Notes: generated by a model from the sequence alone, not told the origin. A stretch of DNA of 64,000 bases from Notospermus geniculatus (GCA_002633025.1 NMRB01002833.1:9470-73469); one strand, 5' to 3'; counted from the stretch's first letter, positions 32,208 to 44,084 are shown. Translations and numbers: made by a program.

Positions 32208-32769
32208 TAACCCTTTAGCACTCCAAACGCCCGTGAACGCCCGTTTCAGATTTCCTCCAAACGCCCATGGACGCCCAGAGACTTGTGCTGCCATCTGAGG
32301 GAAAAATGCTGAACCAAAATATCTTTCTACAGTACAGGTCACAATTGACATCCCTACGGCTTCGCGTAAGTTACTCGTAAGTTACGCGTAACTTGTGCGT
32401 AACTCACGGCTTTGGTTTCGCGTAACTCACTGCGTAACTCGCCAAAATCGCGTAACTCGCCTCGTAAATCACTGCGTAGCTAGCGAAATTCACGTAACTC
32501 ACGGCGTAACTCACCTCGTAAGTTACGCGTAACATAGCTCGTGAGTTGTTGCGTAGGTTACGCGTAACTTACACGAATTTAGGGATGTCAATTGTGACCT
32601 GTACTGTACCTTAGGTAATTTTCTGAGCCGAACTGCAGCTCTTGACATGGTTTTGCCTGTTTACTGACGTTAAGTACATTTTTTTCTTGTTGAAAACGCT
32701 CATTTTTCCAAACTCTCTCGAGGAACAGATGGACAAAAAATTACGTAAGCGTGAGTGCTAAAGAGTTAA
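32207..32769. mobile_element. piggyBac-like MITE (TTAACYCTTTAGCACTC ends), interrupted
   Basis: Begins TTAACCCTTTAGCACTC and ends gagtgctaaagagttaa. TTAA at both ends. It holds a GTTACG-word MITE at 32330-32606. Confidence 0.8.
32330..32606. mobile_element. Tc1/mariner-like MITE with GTTACG-word interior, copy 3
   Basis: Ends as in copies 1 and 2, flanked by TA at 32328-32329 and 32607-32608. Its orientation is inverted relative to copy 2. The interior is again almost wholly gttacg/cgtaac variants. Confidence 0.87.
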
Positions 32770-33661
32770 TATGCTTGGAAATATGCTTGGTAATGCAAAT
32801 CAGGTTCGTCAATCTGATTTGAAAGATCACCCACACTTGATAACTAACTCTGAATGCATTGTAACGCACTGAGCATGGAACGGATAACACCAGGACTTAA
32901 TCTCACTACACATGTACCTACACAGAACATACACCATCTACGTGAAATCTACCTTTCATAGTCCTCACAATCAGGGCTTGACATCTCTTTAGAATGAATC
33001 TGAGACGACGATTAAGCAACGATTATCCGCCATATCCATTTACACAGCATAATCCTTCATATAGCTTCCTCGCCGAATCGTGAATAGAGTTTTTTTATCG
33101 CGTGTGTGCGTTGTCAACCTTTACAGAAAGGGGAGCAGAAAGATCACGCTGCTTTTTTATCAGCATTGATATGATTTTTCCAGGATTTATAAAACGGTGT
33201 TTTCCTCACAGTGAAATTTCATGCGATGCGGGGCAAGACTGCTTCCAATAGCAAATACAAATTGAGCCGGGCAGGGAGTGTTGTATTAAATATATCTATT
33301 CTACTACGGTACTTCTCTTCTTGGCTGTTCTGAAGAAATCAGACCCCATCCCCCCCCCACCCCCACGCACTCACTATAAAAGCCTGCATCCTTATCTAAA
33401 TGGAAGCAATGCTGTTCCAACGAAACTAACGCCTCACAGAAAGAACACAAAAGGATCCATGGACTTCACCATGGAAAAAAATCCCTCCTCTTTCTGAGAA
33501 GACAAAGACCCCGCATCATTGTTGTATTTTTGTAGAATTTTCAGGATGATTCTTCTGAATTTAGTTAGAACTTATCTTTCTGGCATTCACAACACTTTGG
33601 ACCACATTCACAAAGATCTCAAGGCTCTCATAACTTTAGAGAGTGTGTAAACTATTGTCCA
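32770..33661. other. Unassigned non-coding DNA
   Basis: No gene or repeat recognised; a C run lies at 33350-33363. Confidence 0.35.
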
Positions 33662-33669
33662 TTTGCAGG

Positions 33670-33936
33670 CATCTTCGATAATCGAAGGGTGATCTGCTCA
33701 CCACTGCGTTACATCGCTGCCTCTCGAAGAGGAGGTCAGTCAGAACCGGTGTTGCAAAATTTGAATCGTGGTACAAATAGTGGTAGCCTAAGACCCGATA
33801 TAAAGTGCAGTATGATTGGTCGACCGGTAAAGTTGGCATCGTGCCAAGATACGCCGCGGACTGGTCTATTTCTCGAAGGGTGATGTGCGATGTAACGTAG
33901 TGGGGAGCGTATATAACGTACGTATAATCGAAGATG
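33670..33936. mobile_element. Foldback MITE, CATCTTCG ends (copy 2)
   Basis: Flanked by the exact 8-bp duplication tttgcagg (33662-33669, 33937-33944). The left terminal block lost part of its inverted repeat relative to copy 1 (1896-2202). No transposase. Confidence 0.85.
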
Positions 33937-33959
33937 TTTGCAGGCAACCTAATGGTCAC

Positions 33960-34336
33960 TATCAGCCTTCAATCTGGAGCGCGCACATTGAAACTGAACT
34001 GAATGCTGCACGGAAATTGTCAATGTCTTCCGAGCGGACCACTCGGGATTCCATCACATGACCAGGTGTGCTCCACAAACAAAGGAAATTCATTGCCAGA
34101 GCGCGCACATCGACAGCGACTGAAGAGAACTAGAAGCAACGGTCGGCAACGAGTAGAACATGAGCAACTGGCTGGAACTAGCGGCAACGGTCGGCAATAG
34201 CGTTGCCGGGGCACGCATATCGGCCTGTTTGAGCATCTGATCAGTTGCTGCTGTTTCCAGCCAGTCGCCCACCGTTGCCGGAAACGCCATTGCCGGTAGT
34301 TGCTTCCAGTCGCAAGGTCGATGTGCGCTATAGGCT
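33960..34336. mobile_element. Harbinger-like MITE (AGCCTAGC family), 5'-truncated
   Basis: Matches the right three quarters of 31691-32207 up to cgatgtgcgctataggct, followed by tta. The left end is missing. Confidence 0.72.
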
Positions 34337-34424
34337 TTAGGATTTGGCCAGACGGGTATCCCAAATACATGTAAACAGCCAGTTACGGATATCGGTGAGT
34401 GGTGAAGGCGTGATCGGTGGCGAA

Positions 34425-34520
34425 TGCACGATTGGTGCCAAAGGAGCGGGGGTCTGGGGCCCTCGCCCAGAAAAAAATTGAAATCGAGAAGCCAGGAAAT
34501 GCGATTTCCTGACATTTCTG
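34425..34520. mobile_element. hAT5-like fragment
   Basis: Contains ggggtctggggccctcgccc and gaaatgcgatttcctg, the internal core shared by the hAT5-like elements. Ends not found. Confidence 0.4.
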
Positions 34521-35181
34521 CGTATTTTTCGCACCTCTCAAATGCCTAGAATCTGTTTCGTTTGCCAGTTTTGTTTACTCTGAAAACTTTTTTGAGTTCA
34601 ACTATTTTTTTCCGCCGGGTAGACAGATGTTATCAGCCGGGTATTTTACCCGGCTCCCGTGTTTTAACGACAAGCTGCATAGCACAGTGCCGTCATCCAG
34701 CAAACATCGTTCCTTGAAGGTTCCCTACTGACTTTGCTGTCAGTCTGTTTTATACAGAAACACCACATGACACTCACGTCCTATCTTCTATAAAATCTTT
34801 GCGCTTATAATTTAATTTTCATTGGGAAATCTTGCTGATTTCATTTACGCAGTGACTTTTGTCTACAGGAGGTTCATAATTATGTTGCCATGGTAACCAG
34901 GAGGGCAAGTGACCTCTGGCAGTGCGACAACTGCCAATGTTACTTCTTGATCTTGGCGGTAATGGACCGGTGATGAAAAATGATTCTTGCTGCATATTTA
35001 TAGGGATCGAGTGGAAAACAGAAGCACGGATTACAAGTATGATTGTCATAATCTATATCAAATCAAGAAGACAAAGTAAAATGGAGGGATTAAGGAACAT
35101 GTGAAGATGAAACAACAAAAGAATTGATCATCTCTTTTGCACAAAATGTCTTCGATTAGCTGGAGGATTCCCCCATAGATA
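34521..35181. other. Unassigned non-coding DNA
   Basis: No gene or repeat recognised. Confidence 0.35.
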
Positions 35182-35468
35182 CAGTACGTCACACAATTGA
35201 CCTCCCTTCCGCACTGCGCACCATCCGCGTACCAGTCACATGCAGCGTCATGCGCGTACCGTCCTCGTATCTTCCGCAGACGTCACGCGCCGTCATGGAA
35301 GGCATGCAGTGAAAACGTAACGTCATTTGCCAGTGGTGAGCAGAGGTCACGCAGAAGAGACGCGTGATGCACCCGTACCATACGCAGTGAACTGAAGCAT
35401 ACTTTCCGTGCGTACTTCCGTACGCGGAAGGTACACGGATAAAGGTAGGTCAATTGTGCAACGTACTG
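35182..35468. mobile_element. Tc1/mariner-like MITE (CAGTACGT...CACAATTGAC ends), copy 2
   Basis: Inverted ends with TA at 35180-35181 and 35469-35470. The interior has cgtaccgtcctcgtatcttc and its inverse as in 53465. Confidence 0.82.
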
Positions 35469-35699
35469 TATTATTCTCAACCAACTATTAACAAGACGAC
35501 AATGATCTGAAGTTCTTCCTGTTGCTGTTTTTAAGTTTTTAGAAGAAATTTTATTCTCCACTTTCTTCAACTTCTGCAAGTATTTTTTACAAGGAGCCAC
35601 CAAAGTTGCCTTGGAAATTCCTCTAAATCTGTTTGACAGGCAGGAATATTTTGTTGAAAATTGATTTTTGATAACTTCCAATGTCATAAATATCCAACA

Positions 35700-35800
35700 T
35701 ACAGCACAAAAAGATGATACACAAGATGATAGTAAACATAAAGTCGTCGCCAAATCTCACAAATTTTCAACCCCAACCGGGGTCTTCCTCAGGCGCTTTC
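35700..35800 (-). repeat. Conserved hairpin repeat with CTGAGGA/GAAA flanks, copy 1
   Basis: On the minus strand the order is cctgagga, a, gaccccggttggggtt, gaaaa. The downstream stretch (cgactttatgtttactatca) matches the copies at 47801-47945 and 62800-62945. See the finding on hammerhead-like cores. Confidence 0.6.
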
Positions 35801-36178
35801 TAGAAGACATCTCAGAAGTCACGAAGGGTTAAAATGTCAAGGGTGTCAACAAGTCAGGGAGTGCCAATCATGAGAATACCAAGAAAATGACTGATTCTCA
35901 GTTACCATGGCAGTGGTCACAGACATCTGAACAGAATCCAAATTCCCTGATTAAGATTCATAGCTTGTTGGATCTAAACACAGGGAATGAGGGAACGCAA
36001 ATGGATGACTGATATGATACTGCACCAACATAGGAACAGCTTCATGACAGGAACGGGATGGTGGGTGGAGTAAGGATGAAATACCAGCACAGCGAACGTC
36101 TTGAGAGGTTGGGTTGTCAGAATGATTCACGACAAACAGCAACACCACCTCTGAGGTTCTCGGTTTGATGAGGAGACC
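35801..36178. other. Unassigned non-coding DNA
   Basis: No gene or repeat recognised. Confidence 0.35.
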
Positions 36179-36473
36179 GGTGGTGTAGTGGTTCGGGTCT
36201 CCGACTAGCGGTCAGAGGGTCCCGGGTTCGAATCCCACTGGGCGTGAGACTTTGGGCAAGTCTCTTTGCCTCACTGGCCTCTCTCCACCCAGGTGTATAA
36301 ATGGGTACCGGCCGGAAATGCTCGGATTGTAGCGCTGAATGAGCAGCTCATCTGAGTTCTACTGAAAGGTTTCAGGATAGACTATAGGGTTAAAGTGTAA
36401 AGTCGGATGACACCTCTACCGTTGTTGATATCAGACTACCGGTATAAACCAAAACTTTAACTTTAACTTTTTT
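36179..36473 (+). mobile_element. tRNA-derived SINE (family 1), full length
   Basis: A box TGGTGTAGTGG from 36181 and B box GGTTCGAATCC at about 36225-36235, then the same body and T-rich tail as at 3025. Confidence 0.85.
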
Positions 36474-36965
36474 TTCACTGCACCAACACTGAACCTAAAA
36501 AGTGTAACACCGGATGGTTAGGACTGAATATCATACTCCTTTAGTACGAAATTGGCACTAGACCATGATATAAGGCCAATCACGATCCCATACCCTCTAA
36601 GGGTTTGCCTGTTTGCTGATTAGCGGCATATCGCCAATTAATTATGATGATATAACGGCAGCGCACCATGAATTTATAACTGAGTGATCTGATATATGTC
36701 ACATTAACGAAGTTAATATCGTCCTGTGGGTGCGATAGGTGTGCATCATAAAATATCAGACGGTTCAGGAAAAGCTGGAGTCTCCCGGGGTCAATCTTGT
36801 TGAGCTGGATTAGGGTTGTTGAAAACTGGGTTTAGAGAAGGTGCAGGCAATGGGGAACCGGTAGAACTAACAGCACGTCATCGTGCTGCGAGCAATGTGC
36901 CCGAAGTTTCTTTTTCTAACGTATTTCCATTTTTCCCAGACCACGAACAAACGACACATTTTAAA
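36474..36965. other. Unassigned non-coding DNA with a repeat fragment
   Basis: The part 36835-36940 resembles 25985-26100. Otherwise nothing recognised. Confidence 0.35.
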
Positions 36966-37254
36966 AAGTTAAAGGTAAAGTTTGGGTTTATAGTCTGATA
37001 TCAACTATGGGAGAGGTGTCATCCGACTTTACACGTTAACCCCAGTCTANTGGGGGGGGGGGGGCATTTGCCCCCCCCTCGTCCCTATGCTAGCTACAGG
37101 CCTGCAATCGAGCATGTCCGACCGGTACCCATTTATACACCTGGGTGGAGAGAGGCCAGTGAGGCAAAGAGACTTGCCCAAAGTCTCACGCCCAGTGGGA
37201 TTCGAACCCAGGACCCTCCGACCGCTAGTCGGAGACCCGAACCCTACACCACCA
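36966..37254 (-). mobile_element. SINE family 1, minus strand, internally replaced
   Basis: Head on the right (ggattcgaaccca, 37199-37211) and tail on the left. The middle, 37050-37108, is a G run, a C run and other sequence where SINE body should be, beginning at an N. A hAT-like insertion plus deletion, or an assembly join, would explain this. Confidence 0.72.
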
Positions 37255-37807
37255 TGCTCCTCATTATCCACGTGACTGAAGACTGATATTTGTTGATAAT
37301 TTTTTGACTTTATTCGTGAGCTTATTTGTTTTTGAAAAGCGTTAAAACCCAGCACCTGCCATCTTTCCCCGGAGTCACGGCTTAAGTTCCAAGCTAATCT
37401 CCAGCATTATCGTCTCAATGCATTATCCATGTCATTACTGTTGTGCATTATTTATCGAGGCGGGCTCTGATTGCAGTACCCTTGATTGATTGCTCAAACT
37501 TGTGTTTGATTTCGCTGACAATATTGCTAAGAACCATTAGGAACGTTTCCTGAGCGATCATTTATTAAAGCATTCTATCGGGTTGCAACACCCACTGATA
37601 AGCTTCAATCATAGTTAGCTAGTTGAGCTGAAGTGACTTAAAGGGACCCTACAGGAAGCCTCCTCATCAGCATTTTGATCACTCTGACATGTCTGAACTA
37701 CAGAGTCATGACTTTCGATAGTCTCGCTTCACCATCCGCTCGCACTGGTTACACAGGCGAGAGTAGGCCTATGGTAGAAAAGACTACAACTTTCGTTACC
37801 GCTAGGT
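37255..37807. other. Unassigned non-coding DNA
   Basis: No gene or repeat recognised. Confidence 0.35.
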
Positions 37808-37892
37808 GGCGAGTGTCCAGATCTGAGCATCCGAATCTGAGTGTCCAGATCTGAGCATCCGAATCTGAGTGTCCAGATCTGAGCATCCGATC
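37808..37892 (+). repeat. 28-bp tandem repeat, three units
   Basis: Units of gtgtccagatctgagcatcc plus gaatctga, two and a half to three copies. Confidence 0.85.
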
Positions 37893-38590
37893 TGATTGGC
37901 CAAAGGCAAATTTGACATCATCAAACATATGGCTGCGCCCATGAAACGCATGATGAACAAACAAGGAACGAAAGAGTCTGAGGGAAATTTTACCTTTTTA
38001 ACACATTTTATCGTGGTTTTCGCTGTCGAGTGATATATAGAAGGCGATCGAACCTGGCCGTTTGAGGTGGATTTCCGATGAAATAAAGCGGAATTATATT
38101 GTATATGGATCAATTTACCGTCTGATGAAGGCTGAAATGCTGGGAAATGGTGTCTTCAGTGTGCAAATTTTACAAAATTTCCTACCCCCTTCTGCTCAAA
38201 ATCCTGCACTCGCGCCTGCATTGGTCCACCTTCCTGCATCCCGCGATACCCTTGGTGAAATACCAGAATTCCCCAAACCCTGGCATCCAGATCTTATGCT
38301 TTGATTGTTCCCGGGATTGAAATCTCAGTGTGTTTGCTTAGCTGTTACCTTGGCTAAGTCCATTAACGTATCTTCCTGTCCACTGGTCCGTTGCCAATAT
38401 GTTCACCCGCCGGGAAGGAATTATGATGACAGCCAAATCGGCGACTGAGATTGCTAGGCAACGAGTCAACGCTTTTCTCGGGCAATTTCAGCCATTTCAG
38501 TTCTTATTTTTTCAGTGTTTATGCGGCTACTGAAAGAATCGAAGCTAAATAAACACATACCTGCAAGAATGCACCATAGATGGAGTTCGG
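37893..38590. other. Unassigned non-coding DNA
   Basis: No gene or repeat recognised. Confidence 0.35.
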
Positions 38591-38593
38591 TTA

Positions 38594-38742
38594 AGCCTTG
38601 GTCACACTGTGGCGACTTAGGAGGGTGAATCCCCGCGAACTAGAATGAAATGGTCCATGGACCATGTGCTCACCCCTTTGGACCATTTCATTCTATTTCG
38701 CGGGGATTCGCCTGTCTAAGTTGCCACAGTGTGACAGGGGCT
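38594..38742. mobile_element. Palindromic Harbinger-like MITE
   Basis: A 149-bp foldback: AGCCTTGGTCACACTGTGGC at the left faces ccacagtgtgacaggggct at the right, and the inner arms (ccccgcgaa... aatgaaatggtcca) also pair. Exact 3-bp flanks tta at 38591-38593 and 38743-38745. A related inner arm occurs at 55330. Confidence 0.85.
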
Positions 38743-38754
38743 TTACTTGTCAGT

Positions 38755-39045
38755 ATCTACCTAACAAGACCAAGTGTTCTCATGTTAGGTCCAGGGTCTG
38801 GCATGAGTCACTGGATAAGGTCCAGGGTCTAGTACGTGTCACTGGATAAGGTCAGGGGTCTAGTGTGAGTTGCTGGTTAAGGTCCAGGGTCTAGTGTGAG
38901 TCAGTGGATCAGGTCCAGGGTCTAGTGTGAGTCACCAGATAAGGTCCAGTGCCTAGTGTGAGTCACCAGATAAGGTCCAGGGTCTAGTGTGAGTCATTAG
39001 ATAAGGTCCAGGGCCTAGGTCCTGTCGCTGGATAAGGGAGATTTA
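38755..39045 (+). repeat. 31-bp minisatellite
   Basis: About nine units of the form ggtccagggtctagtgtgag plus tcactggataa, with drift between units. Confidence 0.88.
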
Positions 39046-39617
39046 CTGGTGCATTATTTTTCTCTGTAGTTGCTTGTATGGACAGACGTGCTGACAGACG
39101 GACAAATTGAAAACAGTCACTATACCTGCCAACTTGGTTAGCGCGATATAATTCAAGTAAATGACAAGAGGGTATTAGTTTGCCAGTGTTGGTTCAGCCG
39201 GCTAAGATGATGGCTGAACCGTCCCTGCATCATGATGATGATGGAAAACCCCAATGTAGCCACGAGGAACAACAAACAAAGAGTAGCAGATTGCCATGGT
39301 AACCACAAAGCTATAAACATGTCAATTTCTTGGCATTTGTGGGCAGATATAAATGCAGTCTACTCAAAGCAATATGTAGTTGGTTTTTATTGTTGTATGC
39401 TTTTTGTCGCACATTCATCCATTATGCCTGAATGGTATGTTAAAAGCATAGTCATGTACCAATGGTAACGGTTTCGTCAATGAACACAAAGTTCCTACAG
39501 ATCAATGTCCAGAGAACTTTCAACACCTTTCAACGTTTTTTTAAAAACTTTTTAAAGATGGATTGTAGGGACTGATACAGACCTGTTTCTTATTAACCCT
39601 TTATTGGCCAAACGTGT
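39046..39617. other. Unassigned non-coding DNA
   Basis: No gene. A ttaaccctttattggcca string at 39595 recalls piggyBac-like ends but lacks a partner. Confidence 0.35.
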
Positions 39618-39915
39618 TTAAAGGTGCTCTAGTTCGAATTGTACGGTTTGTTTATTTACATGGTTGATTATAATAGTTATTTTTCCTCGGACAGGTGGCA
39701 GCACCGTGTATACCAAAACATTAATGTTATCTATTTTTATATCTATCTTGATAAATATTCTTGTAACTGAAATATATTTATGATTTTACGCTCAAAAACA
39801 AACAAAAAGTTGTGAAAGGCGAGATTTAATTCGATTTTATCTGATTTGTTAGTACCAGAAGGTTACAATAGGTGTCACACCGTACTGTTTACAATTCAAA
39901 CTACAGCACCTTTAA
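39618..39915. mobile_element. piggyBac-like MITE (TTAAAGGTGCTCTAG ends), copy 2
   Basis: TTAA at 39618-39621 and 39912-39915. Interior nearly identical to 11277-11574 and 42005-42313; part of the left arm (aaacattac) is missing. Confidence 0.85.
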
Positions 39916-40560
39916 CTATACCTAAGAATGAAACTGAAACGTTGAGACAGGGTTCTGCCGCTGCTGGTCAGCGCCAGACGGCCCCTTCCAGGATGCAGAA
40001 ATGCCGACCGGCATTCGGCCTAAAAAGAGTATTTTCCGACCATCAGAACTAACGAAGTGTGCCAAGAGAGATGCCCGCCACACACACTTCCGAATTTCCT
40101 TTCTGTTCCCATTCACCAAATGTGCTTCCAGGCGGGGCTTTATAGTGACACAGTTTTGACCAACGACAATGGCGGGCTGCCTAAATTGCAACAGAGTGGA
40201 TCGGGGTCACTCATTTTGACGCCAAATGAGCTCATTATTTCGACTCGGCAGGTGCAGGAAATCGCATATCAGCAAGTCTAGATTTCAAATTTTTCTGGGG
40301 GGGGGGGCAGACCCACGTTTGGACCGGCACTCGTTCAATCCTGGGCAGAACCCTGCATGGGTAGGAATAAAATTAGAATTGCTATTTATTACTTTAAGAT
40401 CAAGGAATATGGAATGTGAAGAACACATTACCTAAGGAGATTTTCAATTGATCTCCATATATCAATACCCTGGAACTATGAAACAAGGCACTGTAGATAG
40501 ACGTCAATACTAAATCCTTTATAAGTATCGGATACGACAGACTGAGACAGCAGATAAGGG
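39916..40560. other. Non-coding DNA with a hAT5-like fragment
   Basis: At 40255-40320 there is gaaatcgcatatcagcaag and a long G run like the core of the hAT5-like elements. The rest is unassigned. The 15-kb duplication begins at 40561. Confidence 0.4.
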
Positions 40561-40814
40561 AAGTCGGAGAATTCCCTAAAGGCAATGCGAGATTGACGAG
40601 GTTTTATGACATGATCAGTGACTTGATGTCCTCCTATACCCACAAGGCTTCACGATATTTGATGAAATTTACCGACGGTGTTTCCTCGTTTCTGACCAAA
40701 TCAACATCAATTCAGTGGAAATCTTCACTTTTCCGTTTTGTGATATGAGTACCTAGGGCATAAAAGGATGGAACACTGCAGGAGATCTGTACAATCACAT
40801 TGCAACATTTCTTA

Positions 40815-41236
40815 CAGGGTTCCCACCCTTTTCATCCCGAAAAATTCCCTACCTTTTCCCTACCAATTTCCGTGGACTTTTCTCCCAAGATTTAGCATAA
40901 AGGGCCTGAATCACGGAAATCGAGCGCGAAATGCTGGATGACATGAACATGCCAGAGTGCCAAGATGGGAAATCGCGCCGATCGGCCAATTAAGATGCGC
41001 GATACGACAATAAGAGGCTGTGTATCCCATAATATCATGAATTTGTAATAAGCCATGTCACATGCGTGAGGCACGCTGGGGAGATCGCAGCTGACATGGC
41101 TGATGTAACGTAAAATTCACTACCTTTTCCCGATTTTGATGGTGACGAAGTAATTTTCCCTACTTTTTCACTACCGGGAAAAGGTTTCTTTATTTTCTCT
41201 CCTTTTTCCTGATTTCCCTACTGCATGGGAACCCTG
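40815..41236. mobile_element. hAT-like MITE (CAGGGTTCCC ends), in copy A
   Basis: Begins CAGGGTTCCCACCCTTTTC, ends tgcatgggaaccctg. Flanks share tttctt. The interior is rich in ttccctaccttttccc and related strings. Present in B at about 55852-56319. Confidence 0.7.
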
Positions 41237-41457
41237 TTTCTTGTTCTACATGGAGACGGAACTCAAAATTCTTTGCTAGCCCCTCATAATGCCCCCTACA
41301 GGCCAGAGTGGACAACCAGTTTCGGTCCGGGATAATTTTTACCATAAGGTACCTGTACACCAAGTTTCAAGTTTCTAAGCCAAGTGGTTAAGAAACATGC
41401 CACCCCTGTTCATGATGAAAGATGAGTGACATGCCACAAGAGAAGCTCAACTCTGAG

Positions 41458-41601
41458 GGCCGTATGCACCAACGAAGATCATCTCGAACTTAGGCTGAGC
41501 CACAACTTTTCCATTGTCACTTCATGCCCTGGCAAATCTGAACATAAGCTGCGGCTCAACCTGAGTTCAAGATAATCTTCGTTTTTGGTGCATATGGCCC
41601 C
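41458..41601. mobile_element. Foldback MITE (GGCCGTATGCACCAACGAAG end)
   Basis: The left end faces cttcgtttttggtgcatatggcc at the right, with further pairing of ctcgaacttaggctgagcc and ggctcaacctgagttcaaga. Copy B retains only the right arm (56660-56715). Confidence 0.7.
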
Positions 41602-41671
41602 GAGTCAAGTTTGCCTTTGAACAACTTGGAATGACCTTCTGCCTGTGAACAATCTGGATTGACTCCCCCCC

Positions 41672-41890
41672 NNNNNNNNNNNNNNNNNNNNNNNNNNNNN
41701 NNNNNNNNNNNNNNNNNNNNNNNNNNNNNNNNNNNNNNNNNNNNNNNNNNNNNNNNNNNNNNNNNNNNNNNNNNNNNNNNNNNNNNNNNNNNNNNNNNNN
41801 NNNNNNNNNNNNNNNNNNNNNNNNNNNNNNNNNNNNNNNNNNNNNNNNNNNNNNNNNNNNNNNNNNNNNNNNNNNNNNNNNNNNNNNNNN
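41672..41890. other. Assembly gap (219 Ns)
   Basis: Unknown sequence. In copy B the corresponding place is 56745-57110, which includes sequence absent from A. Confidence 0.99.
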
Positions 41891-42004
41891 ATTCCTTTTG
41901 AAAGCGGTTTTCAATGGAGATGGCACTTGTGGTTTTTACACACTGCTCGAGACTCGTCTGCGGAAGTCTTCACGGTGTCAACAACATCTCCCCGCACAGA
42001 TGGC

Positions 42005-42313
42005 TTAAAGGTGCTCTAGTTCGAATTGTAAACATTACGATTTGTTTATTTACATGGTTAATTATAAGTTATTTTTCCTCGGACAGGTGGCAGCACCGTG
42101 TATACCAAAACATTAATGTTATCTATTTTTATATCTATCTTGATAAATATTCTTGTAACTGAAATATATTTATGATTTTACACTCAAAAACAAACAAAAA
42201 GTTGTGAAAGGCGAGATTTAATTCGATTTTATCTGATTTGTTAGTGCCAGAAGTTGACAATAGGTGGCACACCGTAATGTTTACAATTTGAACTACATGT
42301 AGAGCACCTTTAA
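42005..42313. mobile_element. piggyBac-like MITE (TTAAAGGTGCTCTAG ends), copy 3
   Basis: TTAA at 42005-42008 and 42310-42313. Copy B has a single TTAA at 57224-57227 in otherwise matching flanks (cagatggc... acatatcaacgtgtc). That is the empty target expected for a piggyBac-type transposon. Confidence 0.92.
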
Positions 42314-42426
42314 AACATATCAACGTGTCAAAACCTCCAGTCTCAGGGCGGCTGACGTGGAACAGATTCAATTTTGTTGTGCAGACTTTGCACCCAGTCT
42401 GGATTTTACGTGCAGACTTTGGTTGA

Positions 42427-42901
42427 CAGGCACGGATTTAGGGGGATGCACGCCGTGCACGCCCCCTTAATTTCGCAGACCAGTGTTTTTCCAGTAACTG
42501 AATTTTAGCTCCTACGGCGACAGGTTCCGGTGGGATCCTAAAGAGCTAGTAGTTTGGTGCCACTGACACTTTGAGCATAGCCCAAGCAGCTGCCCACAGT
42601 TTCCAAGCACCGACAGGACCTAGATTTGCGTTCCGAAATGCCGGGAAATCGCGTTTCAGGGCTTCTAGATTTCAAAATTTTCTGGGGGAGGCGCTCAGAC
42701 CCCCGCTAAAGCAGCTGCCCACGGTTTTCCAAGCACCGATGGGACTAGATTTGCGTTCCGAAATGCCGGGAAATCGCGTTTCAGGGCTTGGGCGAGGTCC
42801 CCGACCCCACGCTAAAGATGCGCCTGCAGCGCATGTGCGGCGATGGCTTCGCCGCCGCCGATGTCTGCATCCCCTTTCGTCAAATGCTGGACCTGCCCCT
42901 G
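42427..42901. mobile_element. hAT5-like MITE, copy A
   Basis: Ends CAGGCACGGATTTAGG and GCTGGACCTGCCCCTG; exact 5-bp flanks gttga (42422-42426, 42902-42906). The interior holds a ~110-bp direct duplication: agcagctgcccac... gggaaatcgcgtttcaggg occurs twice. Also in copy B (57343-57822), so it inserted before duplication. Confidence 0.88.
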
Positions 42902-43405
42902 GTTGATATCATGGAACGACCCAGACTTCTAATCAACAGAGTAATGATAAGAGGTCAGTGATTCCAAACACACTGATCACCACACACTCCGGATAATTGA
43001 TCTTATCTTGAAGCATAACCCTCGGCGTAAACCCTACGGCCATCAAGGGACAATTCCACGCGATGATCTCAGGGAAGCCCCCGGAGCAGTGAAACGTCGA
43101 TCCTCTCGCCTTAAGCCTTGCCTGACATTACGTTCATCGACCACACAGCCACCAGCCATTCACCTGAACCGCACGTCTCACGAACCCCGGGCTCGTTTCC
43201 TTTGATATCGTGTCATTGGCTGATCAAGGTGGCTTTATCTCTGCGAGCAAATCCTGGCCGTCGACATTCATCGATCCTTTAATGTGGTCTTGCACTTGTG
43301 ATGGTTTTCAGATTACTTTCATTGGCATATTGATCAAGCTTTCTGTCATGTCAATTGATTGTATTTGGGCTTCTGGCTCACGATGACATCCTTCTTGGCA
43401 ACTAA

Positions 43406-43900
43406 AGCCTAGCGCACATCGACCTTGCGACTGGATGCAACTACCTGCAATGGTGTTTCCGGCAACGGTGGGAGACTGGCTGCAAACAGCTGCAACTGAT
43501 CAGTTGCACAAACAGGTTGATGTGCGCGCCCCGGCAACGCTATTGCCGACCGTTGCAGCTAGTTGCAGTCAGTTGCTCATGTTCTACTCGTTGCCGACCG
43601 TTGCATCTAGTTGCATTCAGTCGCTGTCGATGTGTGCGCTCTGGCAATGAATTTCCTTTGTTTGTGGAGCACACCTAGTCATGTGACGGAATCCCGAGTG
43701 GTCTGCTCAGAAGACATCGACGATTTCTGTGTAGCATTCAGTTCAGTTGCCTGTTCGATGTGCGCGCTCCGGATTGAAGACTGGATTGTGCCACTTGTTG
43801 AGGCAATGACCAGTCGCAATCGATGTGCGCGGTCCGCTCAGATCGATAGCGACTGTTGCGTTCAGTTGCATCCAGTCGCAAGGTCGATGTGCGCTAGGCT
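43406..43900. mobile_element. Harbinger-like MITE (AGCCTAGC family), copy 3
   Basis: Ends AGCCTAGCGCACATCGACCT and its exact inverse. Flanked by taa at 43403-43405 and 43901-43903. Copy B has the unoccupied site ggcaactaatgcaac with one taa (58326-58328). The clearest insertion in the window and the reference copy for the family. Confidence 0.93.
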
Positions 43901-44084
43901 TAATGCAACAGCTTGAACCCCATCTAGGAACATTCTACAGCAACAAAATAACAAAGCTGCACAAAGAGCAAGGGAACGTGTCACTTAAGAACTCACAAAG
44001 TTGCCCAGACTTCAGGTACCATGGGTGAATTTAGCGGCTCTGCCTGGTCCAAAGCTGGCAAAACCTTTTGTCTTTTGTTCGCTT

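Noticed and set aside
35283-35753. 156-codon minus-strand frame beside the hairpin repeat
   Set aside because: Considered as the start of a Penelope-type ORF, but it crosses the right end of a MITE at 35468 and shows no reverse transcriptase or endonuclease motif.
38755-39045. CRISPR-like 31-bp repeats
   Set aside because: No spacers between units; a drifting minisatellite.
43012-43203. Frame conserved between copies A and B (also 57935-58126)
   Set aside because: The whole surrounding DNA is equally conserved, so the conservation reflects recent duplication rather than coding constraint.
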